From NCBI GenBank assembly GCA_947629895.1, contig CANRFP010000044.1:1-10758 (forward strand): DNA of 10,758 nt, in the 5' to 3' direction. The position numbers and the translations under genes were made by a program. Under the pieces are notes generated by a model. That model did not search any database. It had not been told where the DNA came from and worked only from the letters and a program-made list of their open reading frames with translations. Source of the stretch: an uncultured Clostridia bacterium (lineage in GTDB: Bacteria; Bacillota_A; Clostridia; Christensenellales; UBA1242). Each line of letters starts with the position of its first letter. Position 1 is the stretch's first letter. Of this stretch, positions 5,266-10,758 are shown one piece after another.

Positions 5266-5295
5266 ATTTTATCACAAGCGCCAAGAAAAAACCAA
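5266..5295 (-). promoter_or_regulatory. Promoter of the surface-protein gene, placed for a leaderless transcript
   Basis: The minus strand has an extended -10 TGA-TAAAAT (5266-5274) and a weak -35 TTGGTT (5290-5295) at 18 nt. Only six bases separate the -10 box from the ATG at 5259, so the expected start point is the A of the start codon or within a base of it. Confidence 0.5.
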
Positions 5296-5344
5296 ACTTT
5301 GCCGTCACATTTTCAAAAAATTTTTAAAAAATATCAAAAAATCA

Positions 5345-5364
5345 CAAAAATATTAACATTTTTG
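5345..5364 (-). terminator. Weak AT-rich terminator candidate after the four-gene operon
   Basis: CAAAAAT and ATTTTTG (7-bp stem, 6-nt loop) lie about 26 nt after the stop of the aldo/keto-reductase-like gene, with T runs behind on the minus strand. The stem has only one G-C pair, so it may be inefficient. The rest of the 130-nt gap (5260-5389) is AT-rich and carries the next gene's promoter. Confidence 0.35.
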
Positions 5365-5389
5365 CCAATTTTTAAGCATTTTTATCTAA

Positions 5390-6271
5390 TTATTCAACTC
5401 CAATATGCTGATTTGGTAATTGGTCAATTCTTATTTTTTCCGGCTCGGTTGTGTATGACACCTCAATTTTGTCAAATTCTTTATTTCTGAACCTATCCAA
5501 AATTTTGTAATCTTTTTCATTCATGTCAAAGGACAAAGCGGCCAAATTCTCTTGTATATGTGTTTTATTGCTGGATTTTATCAAAATTCCAATTTGTTTG
5601 TGTTTCACGAGCCAATTTATTATAATCTGGTTTTGAGTTTTTCCATATTTATTTGCCAAAGCAACAACTTCTTTGTAATTTTGTTTGGCTGTTTTGTTTC
5701 GTCTTAATGGCTGATAGGCATAAAAATTTATTCCGTTTTCTTGACAAGTTTTAATCAGCCCTGTGTCTTCATTGATTTTACATTCAAGATTGTATAATCC
5801 TTCAAAATAGGTCGTGTTTTTCTTAACAAGCGCCAACTGCTCTGGCGAAAGGTTGGAATAACCAATCGCCAAAAACTTGTTTGTTTTTCTTAATCTTTCA
5901 ATTTCTTTAACATATTCTTCAAAAGAAAAGCCAAGCACAGCAACACTATGCAAGGTCACACAGTCTAAATATTTCAAGTTTAACCTTTTCAAATATGTGT
6001 TTATTTGTTCCTCCATATTTTCAATTTTGGAACAACCAAATGTAATAAGTGCATTTACATAAATGTCTTCTCTTTTAACTTGCTTTAAAAATTCTGCAAT
6101 AACATCAAGGGTGTTGCCATTGTCATAAGCAAGCACAACATCAATGTAGTTTACCCCCATGTCATAATAATATTTTAACGTTTCAATTTCGCTGTCAATA
6201 TTATCTTTTGATATTGTCCAAGTTCCTATGCCAATCTTACTTACTTCTTTTCCGCTTTTTGTGCGTAACAT
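5390..6271 (-). CDS. Aldo/keto-reductase-like protein lacking the catalytic lysine
   Basis: This 293-residue TIM-barrel protein matches the AKR family over its length: SKIGIGTW at 11-18, YIDVVLAY with the catalytic Asp44 and Tyr49, DCVTLH with His108, AIGYSN at 135-140, YAYQPL at 184-189, and the NADP(H)-binding IKSS...EN segment (231-242). The fourth member of the tetrad, the lysine expected after beta-3 (usually ...TK), is replaced: IYVNALITF aligns Leu75 at that site. The cofactor site is kept while the Asp-Tyr-Lys-His set is incomplete, so normal carbonyl reduction may be reduced or altered. ATG 6271 has AAGGAG 6 nt upstream. It is the last gene of a four-gene operon, 18 nt behind the flavodoxin gene, which suggests a shared redox context. 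Family call is secure, activity is not. Confidence 0.88.
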   Translation of the reverse strand: MLRTKSGKEVSKIGIGTWTISKDNIDSEIETLKYYYDMGVNYIDVVLAYDNGNTLDVIAEFLKQVKREDIYVNALITFGCSKIENMEEQINTYLKRLNLKYLDCVTLHSVAVLGFSFEEYVKEIERLRKTNKFLAIGYSNLSPEQLALVKKNTTYFEGLYNLECKINEDTGLIKTCQENGINFYAYQPLRRNKTAKQNYKEVVALANKYGKTQNQIIINWLVKHKQIGILIKSSNKTHIQENLAALSFDMNEKDYKILDRFRNKEFDKIEVSYTTEPEKIRIDQLPNQHIGVE

Positions 6272-6289
6272 GAGTTTCTCCTTTTATTA

Positions 6290-6772
6290 TTATCCTATCT
6301 TTAATTCTTTCAGCCAAGAGGCAAGAGCGGTTTCGCTTGGGTTTCCGTTTAAAAGTTTGCCCTGCTTTATGACTGTGCTTTTTGAAACGCTTGGTTGCAA
6401 AAATTTGACTGTGTCGCCAAAGCCACTTCCGCCAGATGTTGCAAACAAAATTATTGTTTTGCCAGAAAAATCATAACTTTCTAGGAAAGTGTTGATTATT
6501 GTTGGCGCAACATACCACCAAATTGGAAAGCCAAGAAAAACAACATCATATTCTTTCACGTTCAAATCTTTGCGAACAATTTTTGGGCGAGATGATTTGT
6601 CCGCCATTTCCAAACTTGTTCGCGATTTTTTGTCCATCCAATTTAAATCTGCATTTGTGTATGGCCTCTCTGGCACAATCTCAAAAAGTTCCGCTTCAGC
6701 AACCTTTGCCAAACGCTCCGCAACTTTTTTTGTTGTGCCGCTGGCACTGAAATAAGCAACTAATTTTTTCAT
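6290..6772 (-). CDS. Flavodoxin-family protein
   Basis: This is a 160-residue single-domain flavodoxin. The FMN-phosphate loop is SASGTTKK (9-16) after the first strand KLVAYF. The second isoalloxazine-contacting region is DVVFLGFPIWWYVAPTI (76-92), and the third is FATSGGSGFGD (110-120). This matches the flavodoxin type common in gut Bacillota that carries GFPIWWY and TSGGSG motifs. The expected role is a low-potential electron carrier or FMN-dependent reductase in the cytoplasm. I choose ATG 6772, because AAGGAG sits exactly 6 nt before it. An in-frame GTG at 6787 and ATG at 6778 are less well placed, since the Shine-Dalgarno sequence would lie inside the reading frame. It lies 24 nt after the zinc-ribbon gene and 18 nt before the AKR-like gene. 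Confidence 0.92.
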   Translation of the reverse strand: MKKLVAYFSASGTTKKVAERLAKVAEAELFEIVPERPYTNADLNWMDKKSRTSLEMADKSSRPKIVRKDLNVKEYDVVFLGFPIWWYVAPTIINTFLESYDFSGKTIILFATSGGSGFGDTVKFLQPSVSKSTVIKQGKLLNGNPSETALASWLKELKIG

Positions 6773-6796
6773 ATTCATCTCCTTCACATAAATTAA

Positions 6797-7399
6797 TTAT
6801 AACACATCTTTGACAAATTGTTCATCTTTTAAGCGAGGATTTTTGTCAATAATTTCTTTTAAAAACACTGTTGCCATATTCCAGTCCAAATCAAACAAAT
6901 AGCCCTGATTTCCTCCGCCATTTTTGTCAAACGGTTGATATTGTTTGTTCGCGCAAAACTTGATTTTTTCTTTTTTAAACTTGTCTGTATAAACAACATG
7001 ATTCAAAATTTTGTAATCACACTCCACCTTCATCCATTCTCGGCCATCTTCGGCAATAAATCTTTGAGCTGGCGTTGTGGCCAAACTTACCGCCGCTATG
7101 CAACCCCCAACACCGTGCAAGATGATGTCGTTTGGCTTAATATTTTCAAGCCTCAACCAATGATGTGGACAATTTCCGCCTTCATCTTTAACCGGCGCAC
7201 TGATGTAACCTTTCACAAATTCCTCTTGAAAGGTTTTGTTTTGGAACACATAAAAAATCCCTCTGCCATTTTTTCTAACCGGCGGGTCTAGGTATTTGAC
7301 GTTAATCCCAATTTTTTTGTCTGCTTTGCAGGTGTCGCACATTGTTTCTGTGTCTTGAATGTAGTTAAGTTCGCACACAGGGCATTTGATATATCCCAT
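6797..7399 (-). CDS. Zinc-ribbon plus PUA/EVE-like domain protein
   Basis: The protein has 200 residues. An N-terminal treble-clef or ribbon is formed by CPVC (Cys6, Cys9) and CDTC (Cys21, Cys24). The remainder looks like a PUA-superfamily (EVE-like) barrel: GIFYVFQNKTFQEEF (47-61), an HHWLRLENIKPNDIILHG stretch (79-96) with the aromatic and N-D turn typical after the second strand, GGCIAAVSLA (98-107), and a late GGGNQGYLFDL (161-171). GNQGY is also seen in EVE-like modules attached to restriction or nuclease proteins. EVE/PUA-like domains bind modified bases or RNA; zinc ribbons often add nucleic-acid binding. That role is inference, as I cannot assign a named family. ATG 7399 has GAGGTG 4 nt upstream. 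It sits second in the operon, behind the C39-like peptidase. Confidence 0.65.
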   Translation of the reverse strand: MGYIKCPVCELNYIQDTETMCDTCKADKKIGINVKYLDPPVRKNGRGIFYVFQNKTFQEEFVKGYISAPVKDEGGNCPHHWLRLENIKPNDIILHGVGGCIAAVSLATTPAQRFIAEDGREWMKVECDYKILNHVVYTDKFKKEKIKFCANKQYQPFDKNGGGNQGYLFDLDWNMATVFLKEIIDKNPRLKDEQFVKDVL

Positions 7400-7447
7400 T
7401 TTTCACCTCACATTAAATTTTCTTTTGATTTTATGGTTTTCATAAAT

Positions 7448-8110
7448 TTATTTTCGCTTCCACAAGGGCTTCGTTTTGCATTTGTCTAAAAGGGTGGCAG
7501 CGTTTCCGGTTGGCAAAATTTGCAAAAACGCTTGTTTTAAAGCATCTTTCTCCAAACAATGGTCGTCAAACCATGTGCAATAAAAGCGTTGCGCGGGCGT
7601 GTAGTTATATCCGTCTCTGTTGCCGTCATAAAGGTCGCTTGGGTCGGCAAAAATCAATACGTCTTGCTCGTCATCATCTTTGTTTACTTCATCAAAGCCA
7701 ATCAGCACACGATAGTGCCCGCCATCCACACAATTCTCAACAATTAGAGGGATTTTGTTGTCAAGGCTTTTAATGGCAAATTTTTTAAACTCTTCATACG
7801 TGGGAAAACATATTCCGTTTTCGTTTTTTAAATCATAAGTGGAAACAACTTTAAAACCCGACAACTTTTTTACTGCGCCAATCAAATTTTTCAATTTGGT
7901 TCCGATGTATTCTTTTGAATGACAACGCTTGGCCAAACTCATTTCATCTGGCACTTGCACCCCAAAGTAACCCAAAACCATCATGATACACGAAATGCCA
8001 CAAGTGTAATCTATTTTTTGTTGCAGCGTTGCAAACTTTTCGATTAAATGCAGATGACTGTTCGGTTTCATGTTGTAAAAATCAAAATCATTATAATAAA
8101 TATTAGACAT
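7448..8110 (-). CDS. C39-like cysteine peptidase family protein
   Basis: This 220-residue papain-fold protein has QKIDYTCGISCIMMVLGYFG (31-50), giving the oxyanion Gln31 and nucleophile Cys37, GGHYRVLIGFD (130-140), giving His132, and FADPSD (155-160), giving Asp156. The order Q...C...H...D and the CG.....L.YFG pattern are those of peptidase C39-like (double-glycine peptidase-related) proteins. It has no ABC-transporter part, no signal peptide and no membrane segment, so it is a stand-alone cytoplasmic protein and not a bacteriocin exporter. Its substrate is unknown. ATG 8110 is preceded by AGGTGAG. It is the first gene of the operon, driven by the promoter at 8130-8157, with a 48-nt gap to the zinc-ribbon gene. 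Confidence 0.82.
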   Translation of the reverse strand: MSNIYYNDFDFYNMKPNSHLHLIEKFATLQQKIDYTCGISCIMMVLGYFGVQVPDEMSLAKRCHSKEYIGTKLKNLIGAVKKLSGFKVVSTYDLKNENGICFPTYEEFKKFAIKSLDNKIPLIVENCVDGGHYRVLIGFDEVNKDDDEQDVLIFADPSDLYDGNRDGYNYTPAQRFYCTWFDDHCLEKDALKQAFLQILPTGNAATLLDKCKTKPLWKRK

Positions 8111-8129
8111 GTCTCACCTTTATATTTTC

Positions 8130-8157
8130 ATTATATCATCTTTAAATCAAATTCCAA
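8130..8157 (-). promoter_or_regulatory. Promoter of the four-gene operon (peptidase to AKR-like)
   Basis: The minus strand shows a perfect extended -10 TGA-TATAAT (8130-8138), a 16-nt spacer and -35 TTGGAA (8152-8157). The predicted leader is about 13 nt, just enough to hold the ribosome binding site. No hairpin operator is seen. Confidence 0.7.
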
Positions 8158-8241
8158 AACATTCCCGCAAGAAAAAACGAGGCCCTTGTCATCCAAATGT
8201 TTCGTGTGGTCGAAAGGGTTGAAAAAAAAGCAGGTAACAAC

Positions 8242-9258
8242 TCAATTTTTATTAAAAATCTTGCCATTTAAATCAAAGCATATATTTTCGTTTGTATAAT
8301 TGTCGATAATGTTTATTTTATTATCTTTTTCACTAAACAAAAAAGTGCATATCGTATGGCTGTTTTTTGCGTATTTGTGACAGTCTTTGAAAATGCTTTT
8401 GTTATAATCGGCCGTTTCAAATTTTAAAATGCTGTGCAAATCTTCTATTTTGCAAGTTTTAAAATCAAGCGCGTTCACCGATTCGGTGGCTTTTGCTTGT
8501 CTAAACTGTGTGCTTGGTGATAGAGATTTGTATTTATGCTTTTTAATAGTAAAGTGATTTGCTCTTGCAAAAGTTGATGTAATTTGTTTTATGTAAATTT
8601 TGTTTATATCTTTTTCAATGGATATTGCCTGAGCGGATTTTAAGTCCACCACATTTAAGCAAAAAGGTGATGCCACTTTATATTTTTTCATTTTATATAT
8701 CACCGATGGCAAATCTTTGCACTCCATTATGTCACGAATAACAATGTAACGCGATATGTTTTTAAGGTTTATTTTGTCGCTCACGATGTGGTTGCAAGAA
8801 AATATCATCCTATCCTTGTTAAACGAAAAAGCAAAGCCGGCAAGCCTTTCAGCAGTTACTAATGAGATTAAAAAATCCTTGTTATTTTTAAACTTAACAA
8901 GCACAGCGTTTTCTGGATTAGATTTTTCATCTTCATTATGGGCAAATAAAAAATTGTTTTGCTGTTTTACAATAATTGTTGTGCATCCATCAACACGTTT
9001 AAAAATTTCCGGAAAAAATAAAAGGAGCATCGTTTTCCTTTCAATCCCCGCGCCATCTGCTCTTCCATTTATTTCTTCAAGACAATTCGGAAAAGATTTT
9101 TTTAATTTATTTTCCAAATAAGAAACATGCTTGTTCACTTTTTTAAATTTTATTTTTTCGCGATATGGCTTAATGATGCTATTCAAATAATTTTTAAAAT
9201 ATCTGCCAATTTGAAAACCAAAATCATAGTATGTGCCTGTAATTTCTAAATATTTCAT
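8242..9258 (-). CDS. C45-type Ntn-hydrolase (acyl-CoA:isopenicillin N acyltransferase-like)
   Basis: This 338-residue protein has the opening of the family, LEITGTYYDFGFQIGRYF (4-21), then VDGCTTIIV with the candidate N-terminal nucleophile Cys92, and FLFAHNEDE (103-111), the strand carrying the conserved Asn/Asp after the nucleophile. Members self-cleave before the cysteine and hydrolyse or transfer amide bonds (peptidase family C45). If active, this one would mature between Gly91 and Cys92. There is no signal peptide, so it is likely cytoplasmic. ATG 9258 has AAAGGTGA about 6 nt upstream. It begins 14 nt after the stop of the isomerase-like gene, so the pair are co-transcribed. No clear terminator follows; a CCCTT/AAGGG repeat at 8183-8218 with T6 behind is only a weak candidate. 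Substrate unknown. Confidence 0.78.
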   Translation of the reverse strand: MKYLEITGTYYDFGFQIGRYFKNYLNSIIKPYREKIKFKKVNKHVSYLENKLKKSFPNCLEEINGRADGAGIERKTMLLLFFPEIFKRVDGCTTIIVKQQNNFLFAHNEDEKSNPENAVLVKFKNNKDFLISLVTAERLAGFAFSFNKDRMIFSCNHIVSDKINLKNISRYIVIRDIMECKDLPSVIYKMKKYKVASPFCLNVVDLKSAQAISIEKDINKIYIKQITSTFARANHFTIKKHKYKSLSPSTQFRQAKATESVNALDFKTCKIEDLHSILKFETADYNKSIFKDCHKYAKNSHTICTFLFSEKDNKINIIDNYTNENICFDLNGKIFNKN

Positions 9259-9272
9259 CGAAAATCACCTTT

Positions 9273-10106
9273 TTAGTTTACATTTCTTGCTTCTTCAAGC
9301 ATTTCTGCAAGTTTCTTGGCTCTATCCTTTGCTTCTTTTAAAAATTCCAAATTTGACATTTTGTCATAAATTTTTGGCTCTACATAACAACGTTTATGCA
9401 ATTCAAGCATTACAACATTGTTATAGTTTGTCGCAGCAAGTTTTTTAATAATTTTATTGTAATCAATTTTTCCATCAAATGGAAGCCTATGTAAATCTCT
9501 TGTCCAATCATATCCTTTTGTCCAATCCATTAAATTGTCGTGCAAATGAACTGCAAGTATTCTGTTGCCATATCTTTTAAGCAAATCAATTTTTGGAATA
9601 TATAATTGATGATGCCCCGCATCATAGCAAAAACCCAAATTTTCGTCTTTTATGTTGTCAATTACATATTTAAAATGTTTAAATGAAGGTTTATCCAAAT
9701 TTTCAAGAGCAAGCTTAACGTTATGTTCCTTCGCAAAAGCCACAAGCTCCACAAAATTTTTCAATCCAAATTTGTTGGGCGGCAAAGCAGGTTGCTCCGC
9801 TCTGCCATTTGTTGCATGCAAAACCGCAATTGGAATATTATGCTTGGCAGTAAGTTCAATTTGGTCTTTTAACTTTTCCATAAACCATTCGCTCTCTTTG
9901 CCTCTTGCCCAAAGATTGTTTGAGTTAGACAAATGAACAAAAGGAACTTTTAGTCCAAGCTGCAAGGCAATTTCCAAAGTTTCTTCTGCTTTCCCCACTT
10001 TGTAAGCAACCATAACATTGCCAATCCCCGCTTTTTTGATGTTTGTTAAAATTTCTTTTGCATCCTCTCCGCATTCAATGTTTGTGTTAACCCCAATTTC
10101 CATCAT
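9273..10106 (-). CDS. Sugar phosphate isomerase/epimerase-like TIM-barrel protein
   Basis: This 277-residue protein is of the xylose-isomerase-like/AP-endonuclease-2 TIM-barrel superfamily. Likely metal or catalytic ligands sit at the strand ends: His97 (VLHATN), Glu135 (LALENL), Asp162 and His165 (CYDAGHH), His187/His189 (AVHLHDN), and Glu235 (MLELHK). The DLHRLPFDGKIDY segment (204-216) matches the late G-x-I-D loop of these enzymes. It probably interconverts a sugar or inositol derivative with a divalent metal, but the substrate cannot be read from sequence. The start is the first of two adjacent ATGs (10106), with GGGAG 6 nt upstream. It is co-transcribed with the C45-type gene 14 nt downstream. 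The 64-nt gap to the NUDIX gene has only -10-like TATAAA/TATGAT without a good -35, so it may also be transcribed from the NUDIX promoter. Confidence 0.87.
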   Translation of the reverse strand: MMEIGVNTNIECGEDAKEILTNIKKAGIGNVMVAYKVGKAEETLEIALQLGLKVPFVHLSNSNNLWARGKESEWFMEKLKDQIELTAKHNIPIAVLHATNGRAEQPALPPNKFGLKNFVELVAFAKEHNVKLALENLDKPSFKHFKYVIDNIKDENLGFCYDAGHHQLYIPKIDLLKRYGNRILAVHLHDNLMDWTKGYDWTRDLHRLPFDGKIDYNKIIKKLAATNYNNVVMLELHKRCYVEPKIYDKMSNLEFLKEAKDRAKKLAEMLEEARNVN

Positions 10107-10170
10107 CTTCTTCTCCCATTTTTTGTAATCATAACTTTATAAAAAATTAAATTAAAAACCGCCAAATAAT

Positions 10171-10590
10171 TTAAACAGTTTTCCCGTGATTAAAAGTTTG
10201 TGTAAATTTTTTAAAGGCGTTTTTGGCATCGTCATGTTTTAACATAGAATTTACATCATTTATATCAACCCATTGCCCATCAACAAATCCTTCTTTTTCA
10301 TTAAACAAAATTTTTTGCTTGTTTTCAATTTTAAAACCAAACACTTTTATAATTTTTAAAGCATCTTCTCCACTGAAATAATAAGAAAATTCGTCAACCT
10401 GTCCAAACGATTCTTCAGCTTTAACAACAACGCCCGCTTCTTCATATAATTCTCTTATCGCGGTATCAATATATGTTTCTCCGTTTTCCACATGACCTTT
10501 AGGGAAAACCCATTCGCCTTCATTGTTAAGCAGCAAAACTTTTTTTTCTGCAGTCATAACAATGGCCATGCTAGAAATTTTCTCTTTCAT
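10171..10590 (-). CDS. NUDIX hydrolase
   Basis: The protein has 139 residues. The NUDIX box is complete from Gly32 to Val54 (G32, E38, R46-E47, E50-E51, G53), preceded by GEWVFPKGHVENGE, the pattern of diadenosine-polyphosphate or MutT-like hydrolases. It cleaves nucleoside diphosphates linked to another moiety, with Mg2+; which one is not evident. I choose ATG 10590, since AAGGGGG lies a few nt upstream. An in-frame TTG five codons earlier would put the binding site inside the gene. An A8 run in the gene leaves the frame intact. It has a strong promoter of its own (10620-10648). A 7-bp stem AAAACTG/CGGTTTT after the stop is at most a leaky terminator. Confidence 0.9.
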   Translation of the reverse strand: MKEKISSMAIVMTAEKKVLLLNNEGEWVFPKGHVENGETYIDTAIRELYEEAGVVVKAEESFGQVDEFSYYFSGEDALKIIKVFGFKIENKQKILFNEKEGFVDGQWVDINDVNSMLKHDDAKNAFKKFTQTFNHGKTV

Positions 10591-10619
10591 AAATCCCCCT
10601 TCCAAAAATTTTCATTAAC

Positions 10620-10648
10620 AGTATATCACATTTTAAACCAAAGTCCAA
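10620..10648 (-). promoter_or_regulatory. Promoter of the NUDIX gene
   Basis: -35 TTGGAC (10643-10648), a 17-nt spacer and an extended -10 TGA-TATACT (10620-10628) on the minus strand lie downstream of the tRNA terminator. This is the best-formed minus-strand promoter in the window. Confidence 0.75.
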
Positions 10649-10660
10649 CACAATCATATA

Positions 10661-10702
10661 AAAAGAAAAGTTCACACCCATTTTTTAATTTAGGGTGCGA
10701 AC
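10661..10702 (-). terminator. Rho-independent terminator of the tRNA-Ser transcript
   Basis: On the minus strand GTTCGCACCC pairs with GGGTGTGAAC (10-bp stem, one G-U), followed by TTTTCTTTTT. It lies 10 nt after the CCA end of the tRNA. Confidence 0.9.
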
Positions 10703-10712
10703 AGTTCCCTTT

Positions 10713-10758
10713 TGGCGGAGAGTGAGGGATTTGAACCCTCGCGCGCATTTCTACGCCT
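10713..10758 (-). tRNA. tRNA-Ser, 3' part (5' part beyond the window)
   Basis: The minus strand ends with a T arm GAGGG-TTCAAAT-CCCTC, acceptor strand ACTCTCC, discriminator G and encoded CCA. Before the T arm a long variable arm (stem GCGTA/TGCGC around GAAA) marks a class II tRNA. Together with the discriminator G and the acceptor sequence this points to serine. The variable arm resembles that of tRNA-Ser(GCU) of Bacillota, but the anticodon is outside the window, so the isoacceptor is not proved. Confidence 0.88.

Noticed and set aside
7448..8110. Bacteriocin-processing or exporter system suggested by the C39-like domain
   Set aside because: The protein is stand-alone without ABC-transporter domains, and no double-glycine leader peptide gene is found beside it.
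8183..8218. Inverted repeat CCCTT/AAGGG with an inner TTTCG/CGAAA hairpin after the C45 gene
   Set aside because: The two stems compete for the same bases, the outer one has only 5 bp, and the T run is displaced. It is not good enough to list as a terminator.
8048..8299. 83-codon plus-strand frame between the operon promoter and the C45 gene end
   Set aside because: It crosses the start of one minus gene, its promoter and the end of another, and has no ribosome binding site.

Overview
This is a low-GC (roughly one-third G+C) chromosomal segment. It probably comes from an uncultured Bacillota (Clostridia-like) or related low-GC Gram-positive bacterium. The reasons are strong AGGAG-type ribosome binding sites, AT-rich intergenic regions, extended -10 promoters, a CCA-encoding tRNA-Ser, a lipoprotein with Ig-like domains and a membrane-anchored surface protein with a Pro/Glu/Asn/Asp-rich stalk. 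The species cannot be named from sequence alone. Every recognisable gene except one tiny ORF lies on the minus strand, so transcription runs from high to low coordinates.

From the right: the 3' half of a tRNA-Ser (10713-10758) is followed by a strong terminator. Next comes a NUDIX hydrolase with its own promoter, then a pair made of a sugar-phosphate isomerase/epimerase-like TIM barrel and a C45-type Ntn-hydrolase 14 nt behind it. A well-formed promoter near 8130-8157 then drives a tight four-gene operon: a C39-like cysteine peptidase, a zinc-ribbon plus PUA/EVE-like protein, a flavodoxin, and an aldo/keto-reductase-like protein that lacks the catalytic lysine. A surface protein with a decapeptide-repeat stalk follows; its mRNA may be leaderless.

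The region 3950-4260 holds the only plus-strand transcription unit: a good promoter, a leader whose hairpin can mask the ribosome binding site, a 42-codon ORF containing a long inverted repeat, and a shared bidirectional terminator. It may be a regulated micropeptide gene or a structured small RNA.

Further left are an ASCH-domain protein, an unknown gene broken at an A9 run, and a lipoprotein gene broken at a G10 run exactly at the codons after the lipidated cysteine. Both breaks lie in the longest homopolymers seen inside genes here. They are therefore either homopolymer read errors, phase-variable (contingency) switches captured in the OFF state, or sites of transcriptional slippage. The left end carries a carboxymuconolactone-decarboxylase/cupin fusion, translationally linked to a SUKH-like (SMI1/KNR4) protein without a visible toxin, and the start of an amidohydrolase.

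There is no CRISPR array, transposase, integrase or known complete defence system in the window. The best candidates for new biology are the G10 switch in the lipoprotein, the plus-strand leader/micropeptide unit, and the four-gene operon pairing a PUA/EVE-like zinc-ribbon protein with a peptidase and two redox-fold proteins.
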